Below the pieces are notes generated by a model. The model did no database searches, had not been told where the DNA came from, and worked only from the letters and a program-made list of their open reading frames with translations. 64,000 bases of DNA from Diogma glabrata (lineage: Eukaryota > Arthropoda > Insecta > Diptera > Cylindrotomidae), in NCBI GenBank assembly GCA_963693315.1, contig CAVNZG010001100.1:1-64000 (forward strand), given 5' to 3'. Both the position numbers and the translations under genes were made by a program. Numbering within the stretch: the first letter of the stretch is position 1; each line of letters begins with the position of its first letter. Of this stretch, positions 13,077-24,600 are shown piece by piece.

Positions 13077-13446
13077 CCGCCATTTTAAATAAGTATTTAA
13101 AAGTTCTTCTAAATGATTTAGCATACTTATTTTGACAGGAACATAAATGCAAATTCGAAAATAAATTTAATTAAAACGATTTGTTTAATTTGATCAATTA
13201 AAAGAGTTTTCAAAACTATTTTTTTCATTTTAAATTATTATATTAATTTTATTAGGGAGCGAAAAATTAGTTTTATTCATTAAATTCATTTAGTAACCAG
13301 ACACAAAAATATTTGATACTATCAAATCAAATTAGATTTTTCTATGAAAAAAAATTTTCAAATAAATAAACCTCTTTAGGTTACTTATTCAAATATGTAA
13401 TTCTCCAAAAATAAGTTTCAAATAAGTTTTGGTTTAGAATACAGCC
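13074..13446 (-). mobile_element. Harbinger-like MITE, truncated copy
   Basis: Inverted relative to the complete copy at 20238-20663. It begins at TTCACCGCCATTTTAAATAAG, so about 55 bp of one end, including that TIR, are missing into the TA array. It ends with GGTTTAGAATACAGCC followed by TTA, the same terminus and target trinucleotide as the complete copy. There is no coding capacity. Confidence 0.8.
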
Positions 13447-14355
13447 TTAGTCCTTACTGTTATAGAGAAGATAAGCTAAAAAATCTTTATTAATTGATTA
13501 TATGAATTATTTAAAATTTGTGTCTTGCATTTCAAACAAATTTATAATTGAATTTATTATTGATATATAATATATATGTTAACTCTTCACTGTTTGATAT
13601 CTTAACATACATGACAGCAGAAACAATAACAAATAATAAAGAAATAAAACGAACAACAGTTTCTTTTCTTGAGATCATTGATGATGCATCATTTTTTTCT
13701 GTCACAACTATTCTTGTTGTACTATCGCTCTGCAGGTGAACTGAACAAACAAGAAAAAAACATATAAATATATGAACACTAAAAAACATGATCATCTTAC
13801 AGTTTTCATTTTCTTTATTTGTTTTTGAAAATCTTAGAAGATGATATTTGGAATTTATTTTTCTTCAAATACTCGAAAAAAAAAATTCCCTGGGGATGAT
13901 GATGAATGTATGTATATCAACAACATAAAAGATGAGTTTGATAGATAGATGATGATTATTCATGATTTATCTAAAGATTATAATCTCTGGTAGGCTTGAA
14001 TTCAATTTACAATTTTCAATAAACAATAATGAATGCTCAATCATATTCCAATTTGCAAAAATGTAACAGAAAACGTCAGACGAGCTACCGAGAATTTAAT
14101 AAAAAATTCATATTGATATCTTTTTACGAAAAACATGACGGATGATCGTTTTACTTGATTAAGTTCAACAGATTTGTTGAAAGTGGGTTTTAATGTGTCA
14201 AACAATTTGAAAAAGAATGATTCATTTTTACTATTCTCTCTTAAAAAATTTGACATTTTGCTGAAAAACGAATTTCAAGTGAATTTTGTTGTCTCGATAG
14301 TTTTCTAATTTCATGAACTTAATGTAGATTTTAAAGTTTTGGTTTGTTACCGTGC
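13447..14355. other. AT-rich interval, no gene recognised
   Basis: Several open frames of 60-90 codons exist on both strands (for example minus 13532-13795 and minus 14041-14256). They overlap each other and have AT-driven composition and no recognisable domain. I see no splice structure or RNA gene I could defend. Confidence 0.45.
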
Positions 14356-14478
14356 ATGCAAGCACCAACGAAGGCTTTCGATGATAAGGACAGTTTTTAC
14401 ATTAAAGCAACATCAACACGCGATTCAATTAAAGAGCTTGGTGAGATTAAAGCGCAAGATTGTACTCTGAAAAAGTAA
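14356..14478 (+). CDS. Small open frame of unknown nature (40 aa)
   Basis: The frame runs from ATG at 14356 to TAA at 14476. It encodes 40 residues with a balanced, non-AT-driven composition (contains STRDSIKELGEIKAQD), unlike the low-complexity frames around it. No domain is recognised. It lies about 370 bp upstream of a decayed reverse-transcriptase scrap, so it may be a remnant of the same retroelement or an exon-like fragment captured with it. There is no promoter or splice evidence, and it could be chance. Confidence 0.25.
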   Translation: MQAPTKAFDDKDSFYIKATSTRDSIKELGEIKAQDCTLKK

Positions 14479-14839
14479 TTCGATGTATTCTATGATATAA
14501 ATACAACAAAATTAATTTTACAGTATGAACTTTAATGTAGTACCATTGACCATACATTTTTAACATCAGAAAAAGCATTTATTCACCTATGGAAATACAA
14601 CAGCATCGGCTAGATAATATTTTTTTCCACCAAGGTTCCATGAGCTAGAACGTAAAAAAATTTGAAAGAATTCTATCAATTCTATTATTTTTCTATTCTA
14701 TTCCCTAGTTGGGCATGGTATCTTCAGATATTCAGAGACGTTATTTTATAATTTATTATAATTAACACTAAACATGCCTAATTTTGAATTAAAAAAACAA
14801 AAAAATCAATCGTTTGAAACATTCTTTACATCAAAATTA

Positions 14840-15060
14840 AAATTTAATGCTGAGTATCAGTGTGGTTTTCGGCGACATACCTGTTTACCAACTATTCGTT
14901 GACTTCAAGAATATAGACTACTCTAGTGTCAATCAGAATCCTTGGTAAATTAGCATCACTTTACAAAATAACAGTACATAACTTTCAATGCTGTGTACGA
15001 GTTCAGAAAGTGGTATCAAAGTTGCGTTGTTGTAATTGACCCTGGTGAATATTCGAAGCT
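14840..15060 (+). pseudogene. Decayed LINE reverse-transcriptase fragment
   Basis: One plus frame gives AEYQCGFRRHT near 14849-14881. A second, shifted frame gives YQLFVDFKNIDYSS near 14889-14930. These match the order and spacing of RT motifs 1-3 of non-LTR retrotransposons (…YQxGFRxGxS…, then …LFVDFKxAFDSV…). The intervening fingers region is shortened and the frames contain stops, so this is a dead scrap. No 3' portion or poly-A is recognisable. Confidence 0.5.
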
Positions 15061-16740
15061 GCGGTTAGGTATTCCACGCTCCTACATGGAGCGTAAACGA
15101 TAAATCGTTGTCCCAGGTGGCTGTTTTTAGTTTAGTCATGAATATTTTGTTAACGTTCTTTTTCGGTTCTGATCTACCCTAGTACAAGTAATTCCTAAGT
15201 CATTTTCCATTATTATTGGCAGTTCCCTGCTATATGGAACCTACGAAATATTAGTAACAAAATACAGACATGGAACATTAATATTTTGCATATTACCACT
15301 TTGGTGCAGATTAAAGATTAAACCAATACAAACATTCTCTTTTTCCCTACTTCCCTAATATCATCTATATTCTATATCTTTCTCAGTTTTAAATATAGAG
15401 CCACTGTAAGGGTTTTTAACACACTGAATTTTTTTTCAACATAAATTACAATTAACAACAAACTAATAATAAATATTATTACAATAAAAAATTCCTTTTA
15501 TTCTCTTCCATTTAATTATATCAGCTTTATTTGTATGTTTTTTCGATAATAATAGTATGTATTATTGTATTGTTTTCTAACCTATAGCCTAATGAACTTA
15601 ACCTATTGCCTAATGAATATTTTATTCAATTGGTATGATTCCAATTGGTCAAATTGTTTTGATTTCATTAAAATTATTTTCAAATTATAATCACAATTGC
15701 TTTGATAAGTTTTGTTCAAAAATCAAATTTTGAGTAATTCTCTTATTTCGTTTAGTTGAACTTGGTTGATTGTACGAGAAGGGCGTTTTTTATCATCAGG
15801 GTTTTTTTATTAAGAAGTTTGATTTATCAATTAAAACAATAAAGATTTATTGTTTTAATTGAAGAAAATGTTTTTATTTTTTATAATACACAATTCTTTT
15901 TTATAATAAAATCTTTGTCAGAGAATAAAGTATTGTAATCGATTCGTGAATAATGAATTTTATTCTTTCGCAAATTAAAATTCTCGCTCGTGCCTCGCTC
16001 AAATTTTAAACTTTTGCTTGAGAATAAACTACTTCATTATTCACTCATTGATTAAACTACTATTATTCAATAAACAATAAAAATTGGAACATAAAAAAAT
16101 TAGGATTTTATTTTACAGTTAAAATTATATTGAATACAAAAGCAACCAGATGATTGATTGTTATATATACGAATTGAGGTTACTAGATATATTTAAGGTG
16201 TTAACTTACACATTTTGTTGTTTAAAGGTCTAATATTAAGGAAACAATCAAATCCAACGATATTTTTCATAACACTACTAATTCCAAATTTAATCTAAAA
16301 TATCAATATACATATGTATTGTTTACTAAAAAACCTTAAAATAACTAACAATTTTGTAAAATGCATATACATATTTACTTATAAGATTAAGGATCATAAA
16401 AACTGTCATCATAATCATAAATAATGATTAAAATTATAGTAAAGTAATTCATTAATGTTTACAATTTATTTTGCTTGACAAATAAAACATTTTTTGTAAC
16501 TAAATAATCATATTTCTGTTTAGGTATAAAAACGATTTTCCTTGCAAAAAAATCTGAATACGTTTATGCATTCGGGTTAACTATAGCTGTGTTGAATGCA
16601 ATGTGATCAAAAAATATGCTTTCCTTTCAACACAAAAAAAGTTGCTTTTTCATCTAATTTAAATTACATGGGTTGAAAATGTGTGTTTCAGATGGATTTC
16701 TATAAAATTTTACCCAAATAGTTTAATGTTTGCAAAATCT
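15061..16740. other. AT-rich interval, no gene seen
   Basis: A short G+C-richer patch at about 15040-15130 (GCTGCGGTTAGGTATTCCACG) is followed by uniformly AT-rich unique sequence. No open frame above about 60 codons and no RNA gene was recognised. Confidence 0.5.
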
Positions 16741-17066
16741 AGTTGTTAATATTTTATAATTAAAAATATGAAGGAAAAAATATGTTGAAATCTCAAGCCC
16801 CAGAGATATCAAGAGTTCGGTCTGTTTAAAGAGTTTTATATAGTTTCCAGCAAAAGGCTTTTATGAGGAAATTGTTTTTAGTTTTGGACAGGGATGTATT
16901 AAACAAAATCCTTTTTGCAAAAGTACAAGTACAAGTATATTTAATTTGTGTATAGAAATGGATTACTAAAGTAACACGAAACATCAACATCGCGTTGTCT
17001 CGAAATTAAAACAGATCTTAAAATAATATAACAAAAGAAAAACGAGGATTATTACTCAGCACGCTG

Positions 17067-17760
17067 CTTAAAAACCTCTCAATTTAGCGTACAGCGATTT
17101 TAACCTTGTCTAAAATAAAGACATATTATCTTTATCTACCAACACCTAATATTTTTTTTCAGCTCAATAAGCTTTTCAGGAAACTTCTTCATTTAGGTAA
17201 ATGATTCTATTTGATAATTACAACTAATGCAAGCTGATATTTTTCGACCCAACTGCACTTATTGGTTCAGAAAACTGTGCAAAACACAATTTATTTTAAT
17301 CACAGCGTTTGAGGAAAAACGACATTTGACACACATGACACGACCTGATGTTTTCGAACCCAACTATTCCTATTAGTCCAGAAAACTTCCATTTAGCATA
17401 AATGCCTCTTTTTGAGAGAAAAACATTTGTTTTGAAAAAATGGCATTCAGTCTACAACATGCTGATATTTTCCAATTGTATCTAATAGGCATCAGTGGCC
17501 AAAACTGGATCCACTCAAAAAAGTAAAAACTTCTTACAATAATTTTCCGATTAGCGTAAATGCATACTTATTTCTTTTTAGTTATTTAAACTTTTGTAAC
17601 AAAAAATATATTCTGCAACAACCTGATATTTTTTAACTGCTGATTTTTAAGAAGTGGTGAAACCCGTTTCCAATAAAAATTTTTAAAAACATCTCCCTAA
17701 TAATTACAACTTTTTGTTAAAAAACGAAATTTAATCTGCAACAATGTATGTAGTTCTAAA
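17067..17760. repeat. Diverged tandem repeat, about 120-155 bp period
   Basis: Four to five degenerate units share (C)TGATATTTTTCGA-CCCAACT, TATT(A/G)GTTCAGAAAACT, TTAGC(A/G)TAAATG and AAAAC-ACATTT blocks (near 17230, 17340, 17460, 17612 and 17735). The array starts next to TTAAAAACCTCTCAATTTAGCGT at 17067-17090, whose reverse complement recurs at 20018-20043. Confidence 0.6.
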
Positions 17761-17971
17761 TAGCCGAAGCTGGTTAGAAATGAATTTCATATCATCCAAA
17801 TCTTTATATATCTGTTTCTATTCAAAAATTTTCCCATTATATGTTTGTCAAAAAAATTGAGCGATCCTAACAATTTTTTTACACACTTATACTATAAAAA
17901 TTAAGCTCCTGGTCTCACATAAAAATTCTAACCATCACGATTTCTCCAAATTCAAAGTTACTACTCATTAT

Positions 17972-18133
17972 CACCCACATATCTGTTTTTAAGAAATTTT
18001 TTGATTGACTGCCGGTACAGCTAAAGAACCCATCGAACGTAGCCCACGAAATCACCCACATATCTATTTTTAAGCAATTTTTCGATTGACTGCCGGTACA
18101 GCTATCAAACCCATCGAACGCAGTCCACGAAAC
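17972..18133. repeat. 81-bp tandem duplication
   Basis: Two adjacent copies (17972-18052, 18053-18133) of a unit running from CACCCACATATCT through GATTGACTGCCGGTACAGCT and CCCATCGAACG to CCACGAAA. They differ at only a few positions, so the duplication is fairly recent. Confidence 0.85.
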
Positions 18134-18940
18134 TTATTTTTTAAAACTAAAAATTTTCGAAATCGCTCCAGCGCCTTCTTACGAACATTAGACTGTGACA
18201 GCAGACCGAAAATTGAAATAGAAATAGAAAAAGAGAAATATTTAGAATTATATATGTATTTCAAAAAATTATATTCTTTCATTCAATCATTCAATTTAAT
18301 TTTATGATTCCGACAAAAATTTTCATACATAAAGATAGCGGTTTTATATTTAAGCTTTAAATGGAAAATGTATGTAACTGCATTTGCAAATTATGTGTTT
18401 ATTTTTTCGTCATTTTTTGAACGATACATTTTAAAAGACAAAACAAATATTTGACCATCGTGTAGAAAATATTAAAATTTTCCCTAATTTTTTTAATAAT
18501 ATGAAAAAATAAATTAAAACATAATAAAACATGACAAACAAAGAAACATAACAAACAAAATAAATAATAATATTTTTAACTCACTTAAATCAGTTATTCA
18601 AAGTGCTTGTTTGTTTTTTGTGTTTGTTTTCATTACCTCCACTCCAATTCCCAACAATTTTGTACTACAAATAACTTTTGAAATATAATAACTATTATAA
18701 CAATTATTATCAAAAATAAGCTTTATAACATAATAACTTTGTTTAAAAGCGTGATTTTTTGTCTCTAATAAGGTATAATTAAATCAAATCAATCAAAATG
18801 TATACGAATTTTTTTGACGTATTTGATATTTCTAATTTTACGGTTTTAGTCAAAACCCTCGATTTCAAACTCTGATTGATTTTTTAGTACAGAACCAAAA
18901 TAAACCTATAGAGGAATTTTAAAATGTAAAACTCAATGTA
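18134..18940. other. AT-rich interval, no gene seen
   Basis: Opposing 70-codon frames at 18070-18307 read through the duplicated repeat and are not supported as genes. Nothing else is recognisable. Confidence 0.45.
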
Positions 18941-18945
18941 AAAAT

Positions 18946-19450
18946 ATGAAGGGGTTGAAATCTCAAGGCTCGGAGATATCAAGACTTCGCTCTGAGTTGA
19001 GAATTTTGATATTCTTTTCGATCTCAGATGAAAAACTAGATTATTGCATTAGAAGTTTATCAAAAAAATGTTGTCAAGTGTGTCAAAAGAAAGATTTTTA
19101 TTTTTTTTTAACCCAATTTTTTGGAAAAAAATAAAATTGATTATTTGTATGACATGAAATTTTTTTATTATTATAGAGAATTATGGCACTATAAGTTTGT
19201 CAAAAAAATAATGTCAAGTCTGTCAAAAGAATGATTTTCATTTATTTTTTAGAAAAAATAAAATTTTATTTGCATGAAATGAAATGTAATGAACATGAAA
19301 TTATTATAATTGAGAATTTTATTGCATTATAAGTTTTTTCAAAAATATATTGTCAAGTGTGTCAAAGAAATGATTTTCAGTTATTTTTTTAGACAAGTTT
19401 TTAGAAAAAAAAATTTAGTTGTTTGTATGTCGCAAATGTAATTGAACATG
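18946..19450. repeat. Tandem repeat, about 140-bp period, three units
   Basis: The TTGTCAAGTGTGTCAAAAGAA block recurs near 19070, 19212 and 19350. Each copy is followed by TTTTCATTTATTTTTTAGA-like and ATGAAAT-rich stretches. The start of the region (GAAATCTCAAGGCTCGGAGATATCAAGACTTCG) is a direct-repeat relative of 16786-16825. Confidence 0.7.
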
Positions 19451-19479
19451 AAATTGAACATGGAAATTTTTTAATTTTT

Positions 19480-20010
19480 TATAGTTTTTGAAATATTTTT
19501 AGAATTTTGAAAAAAGTTTTAATTTTGATTTTGTTATAATTTTTTGAATTTGTGAATTTTTGAATTTGTGAATTTTATATATATTTTTAGAATTTTGAAA
19601 AAGTTTTCAATTTTTGATTTTGTAAGAATTTTTGAAATATTTTTAGAATTTTGAAAAATTTTAAATTTTTGATTTTATTATAATTTTTGGAATTTTGGAA
19701 AAAGTTTCAATTTTTGATATTGCTATAATATTTGCAATATTTTAAGAATTTTGGGATAAGTTAGAATTTTTGAATTAGTAAGAATTTTTGGAATATAATT
19801 ATAATTTAGAAAAAGTTTAAATATTTGATTTCATTCTAAGTTTTGGAATATTGTTGGAATTTTGAAAAAAATTTCAATTTTAGATTTTGTTAAAATTTTT
19901 GCAATTTTTTTAGAATTTTTGAAAAAAGTTTGAATCTTTGATTTTATTTAATTTTAACAATATTTTTGGAATTTTGAAAGAAATATGAATTTTTTGATTT
20001 TGTAATATTT
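19480..20010. repeat. AT minisatellite, about 60-bp unit
   Basis: At least seven degenerate copies of TTTGAAATATTTTTAGAATTTTGAAAAAGTTT followed by AATTTTTGATTTTGTTATAA. Unit lengths vary. No other content. Confidence 0.8.
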
Positions 20011-20237
20011 TCTCGGAACGCTAAATGGAGAGGTTTTTGAGTAGTTTATTGAATGTATCATTTTTTCTAATAAATTATGTTACTTTATGATCTGATAAAC
20101 AGGGCCATCTTGAATTGTAAAACTTCATATAAAAAATACTAATCAAAACACTAATCCACTTTTTTTCATACGGCAGTCGGCAAGGTTCATTGTTTTATGC
20201 AAATGGCATCAGACAACAAAGCTTGGTTTTGGATTTA

Positions 20238-20663
20238 GGCTGTTTTCTAAACCAAAACTTATTTGAAACTTATTTGTGGAGACTTACTTATTTGAATAAG
20301 TAACCTAAATAGGTGACTTATTTGAAATTTTTTTTTCATAGAAAAATCTAATTCGATTTGACAGTGTCAAATATTTTTATGTTTGTTTACTAAATGATTT
20401 TAAGGAATAAAACTTCTTTTTCAATTTCTAATAAAATTAATGTAATACTTTAAAATGAAAAAAATAGTTTTGAAAACTCTTGTAATTGATCAAATTAAAT
20501 AAATGTTTTTAATTAAATTTATTTTCGAAATTGCTTTTATGTTGCTGTCAAAATAAGTATGCTAAACCATTTAGAATAGCTTTAAAATACTTATTTAAAA
20601 TGGCGGTGAACAAGTATGTCTACATAAATAAGTTTCAAATAAGTCGTCGTTTAGAATACAGCC
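20238..20663. mobile_element. Harbinger-like MITE, complete (426 bp)
   Basis: Terminal inverted repeats of about 38 bp start GGCTGTTTTCTAAAC at the left and, reading inward from the right, GGCTGTATTCTAAAC. Both are followed by ACTTATTTGAAACTTATTT. The flanks are TTA (20235-20237) and TTA (20664-20666), a 3-bp TTA target duplication. GG-starting TIRs with a 3-bp TWA duplication are characteristic of PIF/Harbinger elements. The interior is AT-rich with no frame. A second, inverted and truncated copy is at 13074-13446, which confirms dispersal. Confidence 0.85.
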
Positions 20664-20708
20664 TTAGTAGTAAATACGACATATAGAGGTAAATAATAGA
20701 TAAGTTTT

Positions 20709-21391
20709 ACACTAAAAAAAATAAAGAAAACTTTTACAAAATTTTTATAAATATACACAAAAATTTTTTTGATAAAACTACATTTTATTTCCTTCAAATC
20801 CAAAAATAATTTGTAAATCATAGTTATTTGTTTAACTAGGCAGTAAAGTAGTAGATTGACTGCCGCGGCTGATAGTTCATAGCCGCGCGAGCGAGGCTAG
20901 GAATTCAGCCAAGGCAGTCAATCTACCTTGCTGCCGAGTTGAACATATAATTTTTTCTCCGATTAATTACAATGATATGTAATTTAATAATTATTACTTT
21001 AAAAATAAAGCAAAATTTTAAAAATGAAAAAAAAATCGCAATTGTTGGAAGGATTAGTTGTTATGGAAATGTCATAATAATTATAGTTTGACAAATTAAA
21101 AAATTTCTGCCAGATTTGTGGAAAAATATCTGTTATTTTTATGAAGTCTAATTATTTTGCTGCCTAGGCAGCAAAGTACTTACTTTGCTGCCTAGGCAGG
21201 AAAAGTGCCACTTTGCTGACTGAAATAAGTCTGCAAAATTTATATTTGCTGTCAATCGGAGAAAAAATTAATTTTTGGTTTTTTCAAACAATTTTTTTTG
21301 TAATCTACAATATTTTTGGTAAAATACAAAAAATTTTGTGAGTTGTATATTTATAAAAAGATTGTAAAATTTACCTAGTTTTTTTGAGTGT
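20709..21391. mobile_element. MITE with ACACT termini and internal palindromes (683 bp)
   Basis: The left end is ACACTAAAAAAAATAAAG. The right end read inward is ACACTCAAAAAAACTAGG. Similarity extends for about 75 bp, including TTTTTATAAATATACA. Inside are a 14-bp inverted pair (GTAGATTGACTGCC at 20850, GGCAGTCAATCTAC at 20910), a G+C-rich hairpin (GCGGCTGATAGTTCATAGCCGC), and GCTGCCTAGGCAGC palindromes at 21160-21207. No clear target duplication and no coding capacity. The superfamily is undetermined. Confidence 0.7.
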
Positions 21392-24038
21392 ATATAAATA
21401 TTCAAACTACAATTAAAATATACTTTCTGAGAGGTAAACTGTCGTAACTAACAAATCTTTGATTTTGGGGTTATCGTTGTAGCTGCATTTTTGAGTGCTA
21501 AAATTTCGTATCTAAACATCCAAAGAATGACGGTATAAGTGAGAACTAAGCGAATATGGCAGAGGTAAAACTTTGCAATGTAACAATAAAAAGTGCTATC
21601 TTGTAAAAATTTTCGGATGTCAGTTACTACTATCAGCCGATCACCAAAACCAATTTTTAAAGTGCATATACACATCTGTCAAATCGTATTTTTTGTTTAA
21701 TTTGCTTCTTTCTGGAAAACCAAAATTTTTTCACAGTCGTGCGTGACTTTTTGATTTGATTCAAAATTATACATTTATTGCGAGTTTTTTAACTCTACAA
21801 GAAAAAAAAATTAGTTTCTCCCTACCTGCAGTTTTGTTCATAAACTTACAGAAAGATTGACATATTAGTTTTTTATCATAACCAAACATAGTTTTTTGAA
21901 ATTTATCAATTAAAAATAAATTTGTAAATAACGAAAAGTTTGTCTGCAAATTTTTAATAATATACTTTAAGAAAAGTTCTATAACTTAATATTTCTTCAT
22001 GTTGTAAGAGAATATTCCTTGCCCTTTATAAAATATTTGACATAAAAAATCACTGGGAATAACTCAATAAATTTAAATTATTGTCGTTATTATTGTCATT
22101 CATTTTATAAAAATTAACACATCTATGAAGAAAAGATTTAATACTTTTTGGCATTTTAAATGGAGAATGGTTTTTAATTTATAATTTAATAAAAAAGTTT
22201 ATGGTAGTAAATATAAACATTGAAAAACAAACCAAAATGAAGAAAAGCGAAATAGAATTTGACAGATTTTTCGTCTCTCTTCATATATTTTTGGAGCTAC
22301 GTTCTCTCTGTTTTTATATATACTATAAGGTGGCGATAGTTTTCCCCTGAGGTTTAAATTTATATTTTAAATAAATGTCAATAGTAGATTAATTGAAATA
22401 GACTATTTATGCGTCTTTGGGGTGAGTTTCATCAACTAAACGCAAACATGATGTGGTGAATTACTGTCAATTCATTGATTTCTCAAAATAAACCTCTAAA
22501 AAGCCATAATAACTGCCGAAGTAATCGCAATTCTTTAAATATGTTACGTAAATTCGGACCTTTAATACGAATAATATAATATTAAACCGGAAAACTTTTG
22601 AATCTATGACAAGCAAAACACACTTGCAAATCTCTTATTATGAATCACAGAATAATATAAAAAAACTATCAATTAGCTAACACAGAAAATAAACTAAACT
22701 CATTGAATCACAAAAACAAATAAATAAAAAAACTTTGATATCACAATTGAAGACAAATAATTTAATTTTCTATAAAAAATTCACATTTTTTCTATCATTA
22801 TTTTTATTACATCATATTTGTTTTATTACATCATATTGAATACTAATCACTATTCTTTGATTTTGATTTATGTGCTATCCTCGATCAAAAAAATTTGATC
22901 GCTTATATTTCCTGTTTCCCACTCCAAGCAATTTTCACTAATACAGACATCAATTCTACTTTTTTTCAAATTAAACAATCATTTATGTAAAACATGTTTT
23001 GCGATGTATTACTAATTAAAACAAAATAATACAGTAGTACAAACAAATGTCCCTACGCTTATTACAATTGAAGAAAATAAATTAACAAATTATTAGCGAA
23101 TTCTTTGAATACGAATACCATTATTTTAGAGTAAAAATTGAAAATAGTCCCTCGTTACAAATATTTAATAAAACTCTATAGCTACTGCGTTTTATATTTG
23201 CTCTCATGTATATTATGTCCTCGAAAATATCAGTCATTTGTACTGGATGGTCATTTTGTTGTGTTTTCTCATGTGAGATTTTAACTTGAGATTTTAACAT
23301 GAGACTTATAGTTTGTTTAGATAAATGAATGCAATATCCCAACGAATTCCGTTTCTACAGGAGAAAGTTTTTACAGATTTTCCATAAGAAGACTACACTA
23401 CGATTCTATCTCGATTCTTTCTACAACATTTTAATGTCTTTTGATTGGTTAATTCTCTGATCAGTATGCCATCTTTATACATGTTTTAATAAAGTGAACT
23501 AAAACAAAACAAAATCAACAATGTATATCTTTTTAGTTCATGATTATGGTTTGCCGTGAGAATATTTTTTAATTTTAAGCAATGTTTATATTCAAATATG
23601 CAAAATATAATGTGAAATATATAAACGTGAAAGTGCACTTCAAAAAATTAAGTAAGTGAAGAAAGGGAAAAATTTCCAAAAAAACGTTTATGTTTAAAAA
23701 ATATTTGACGAAATTTTTTAGATAAAGTAAATAAATAACTATGGCGACTGATAAGCAATAAAGTTCTGATAACAATAAACTTAGGAGACAATCCTGGAGA
23801 AAAGGAAAATCGCCATGAAAAGTTTTTGTATATCCTTTTTTTCGGTAAAATTAAATTAAAATAGTTTTTATCTTTATATCAATAAAAAATTTCTTTTACG
23901 TTTTCAGAAGCATCGGGAAAAAATCAAAAAAAACATGGTTAAAATTAATGTAAATTTTGAAGTAAATTTTGGATTAAATTAAAATTACACTACATATATT
24001 AAACTGTATAACTAAGTCTAAATAAATAAATTTATTAG
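21392..24038. other. AT-rich interval, no gene recognised
   Basis: Uniform AT-rich sequence with scattered open frames of 60-79 codons (minus 21448-21675, 21767-21949, 23121-23342 and 23575-23775). None has a recognisable domain. TTACATCATATT is tandemly duplicated near 22810. Nothing else is supported. Confidence 0.5.
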
Positions 24039-24046
24039 AAATAAAA
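24039..24046. repeat. 8-bp target-site duplication AAATAAAA (left)
   Basis: AAATAAAA abuts the left TIR of the hAT element and is repeated exactly at 27254-27261. Confidence 0.85.
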
Positions 24047-24309
24047 CAGGGGCGTCAATTGGGTAGGGCTGGGTGGAGGGGGGGGGGAGCGGCATTGGCG
24101 ATTCAATACAACCATCCTATCGTGGTAGAATTATACACTATAAAAATTTCAATGCACTCCCATACAAGGTTGTACAACTGGTCCAGTAATGGTCCATTCC
24201 TGGCAGCCAGTAATGCAGTAATGGGCGAGTACTGGCAACCACGACTGGGCCATTAACATAATTTTACTGGATGATAACTTCGGACAATAAATGGTTGCCA
24301 TTCTTGGGC

Positions 24310-24600
24310 CAGATACTGGCAACCATGACTGGGCCGTTAAAAAAATATACATTATTATCATAGGTAAATTTAAATAAATTAAATACAAACTAATTTAAAA
24401 TAAAATAAAAATGACGGAAAAAATTCAAAACTCCCCATACAACTGGTTCAGTTGCAAGAATGGCTGAGTAATGACAAACACCGCCCTGACTCCGCCAGTA
24501 CTCCGCCATTAAAAAAATATAAAATAATATTTTTTATACATAAATTTAAATAAATTATTTACAAAACAATTAAAATAAAATAGAAATGAAAATGAAAATA
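24310..24600. repeat. Tandem duplication, about 178-bp unit
   Basis: Two units share a G+C-richer head, (GA)TACTGGCAACCATGACTGGGCCGTTAA or its diverged form near 24483, then TAAAAAAATATA and TAAATTTAAATAAATTA…AAATAAAA. A further partial head is at 24232-24257. The CAGTACTGG-type motifs continue to about 24880. Confidence 0.65.

Noticed and set aside
15040..15130. G+C-richer patch as an RNA gene
   Set aside because: I could not form a consistent cloverleaf or stem. Left as unclassified.
24059..24388. Short frames over the CAGTACTGG-rich patch
   Set aside because: They read repeat units on both strands and lie inside a non-autonomous hAT element.
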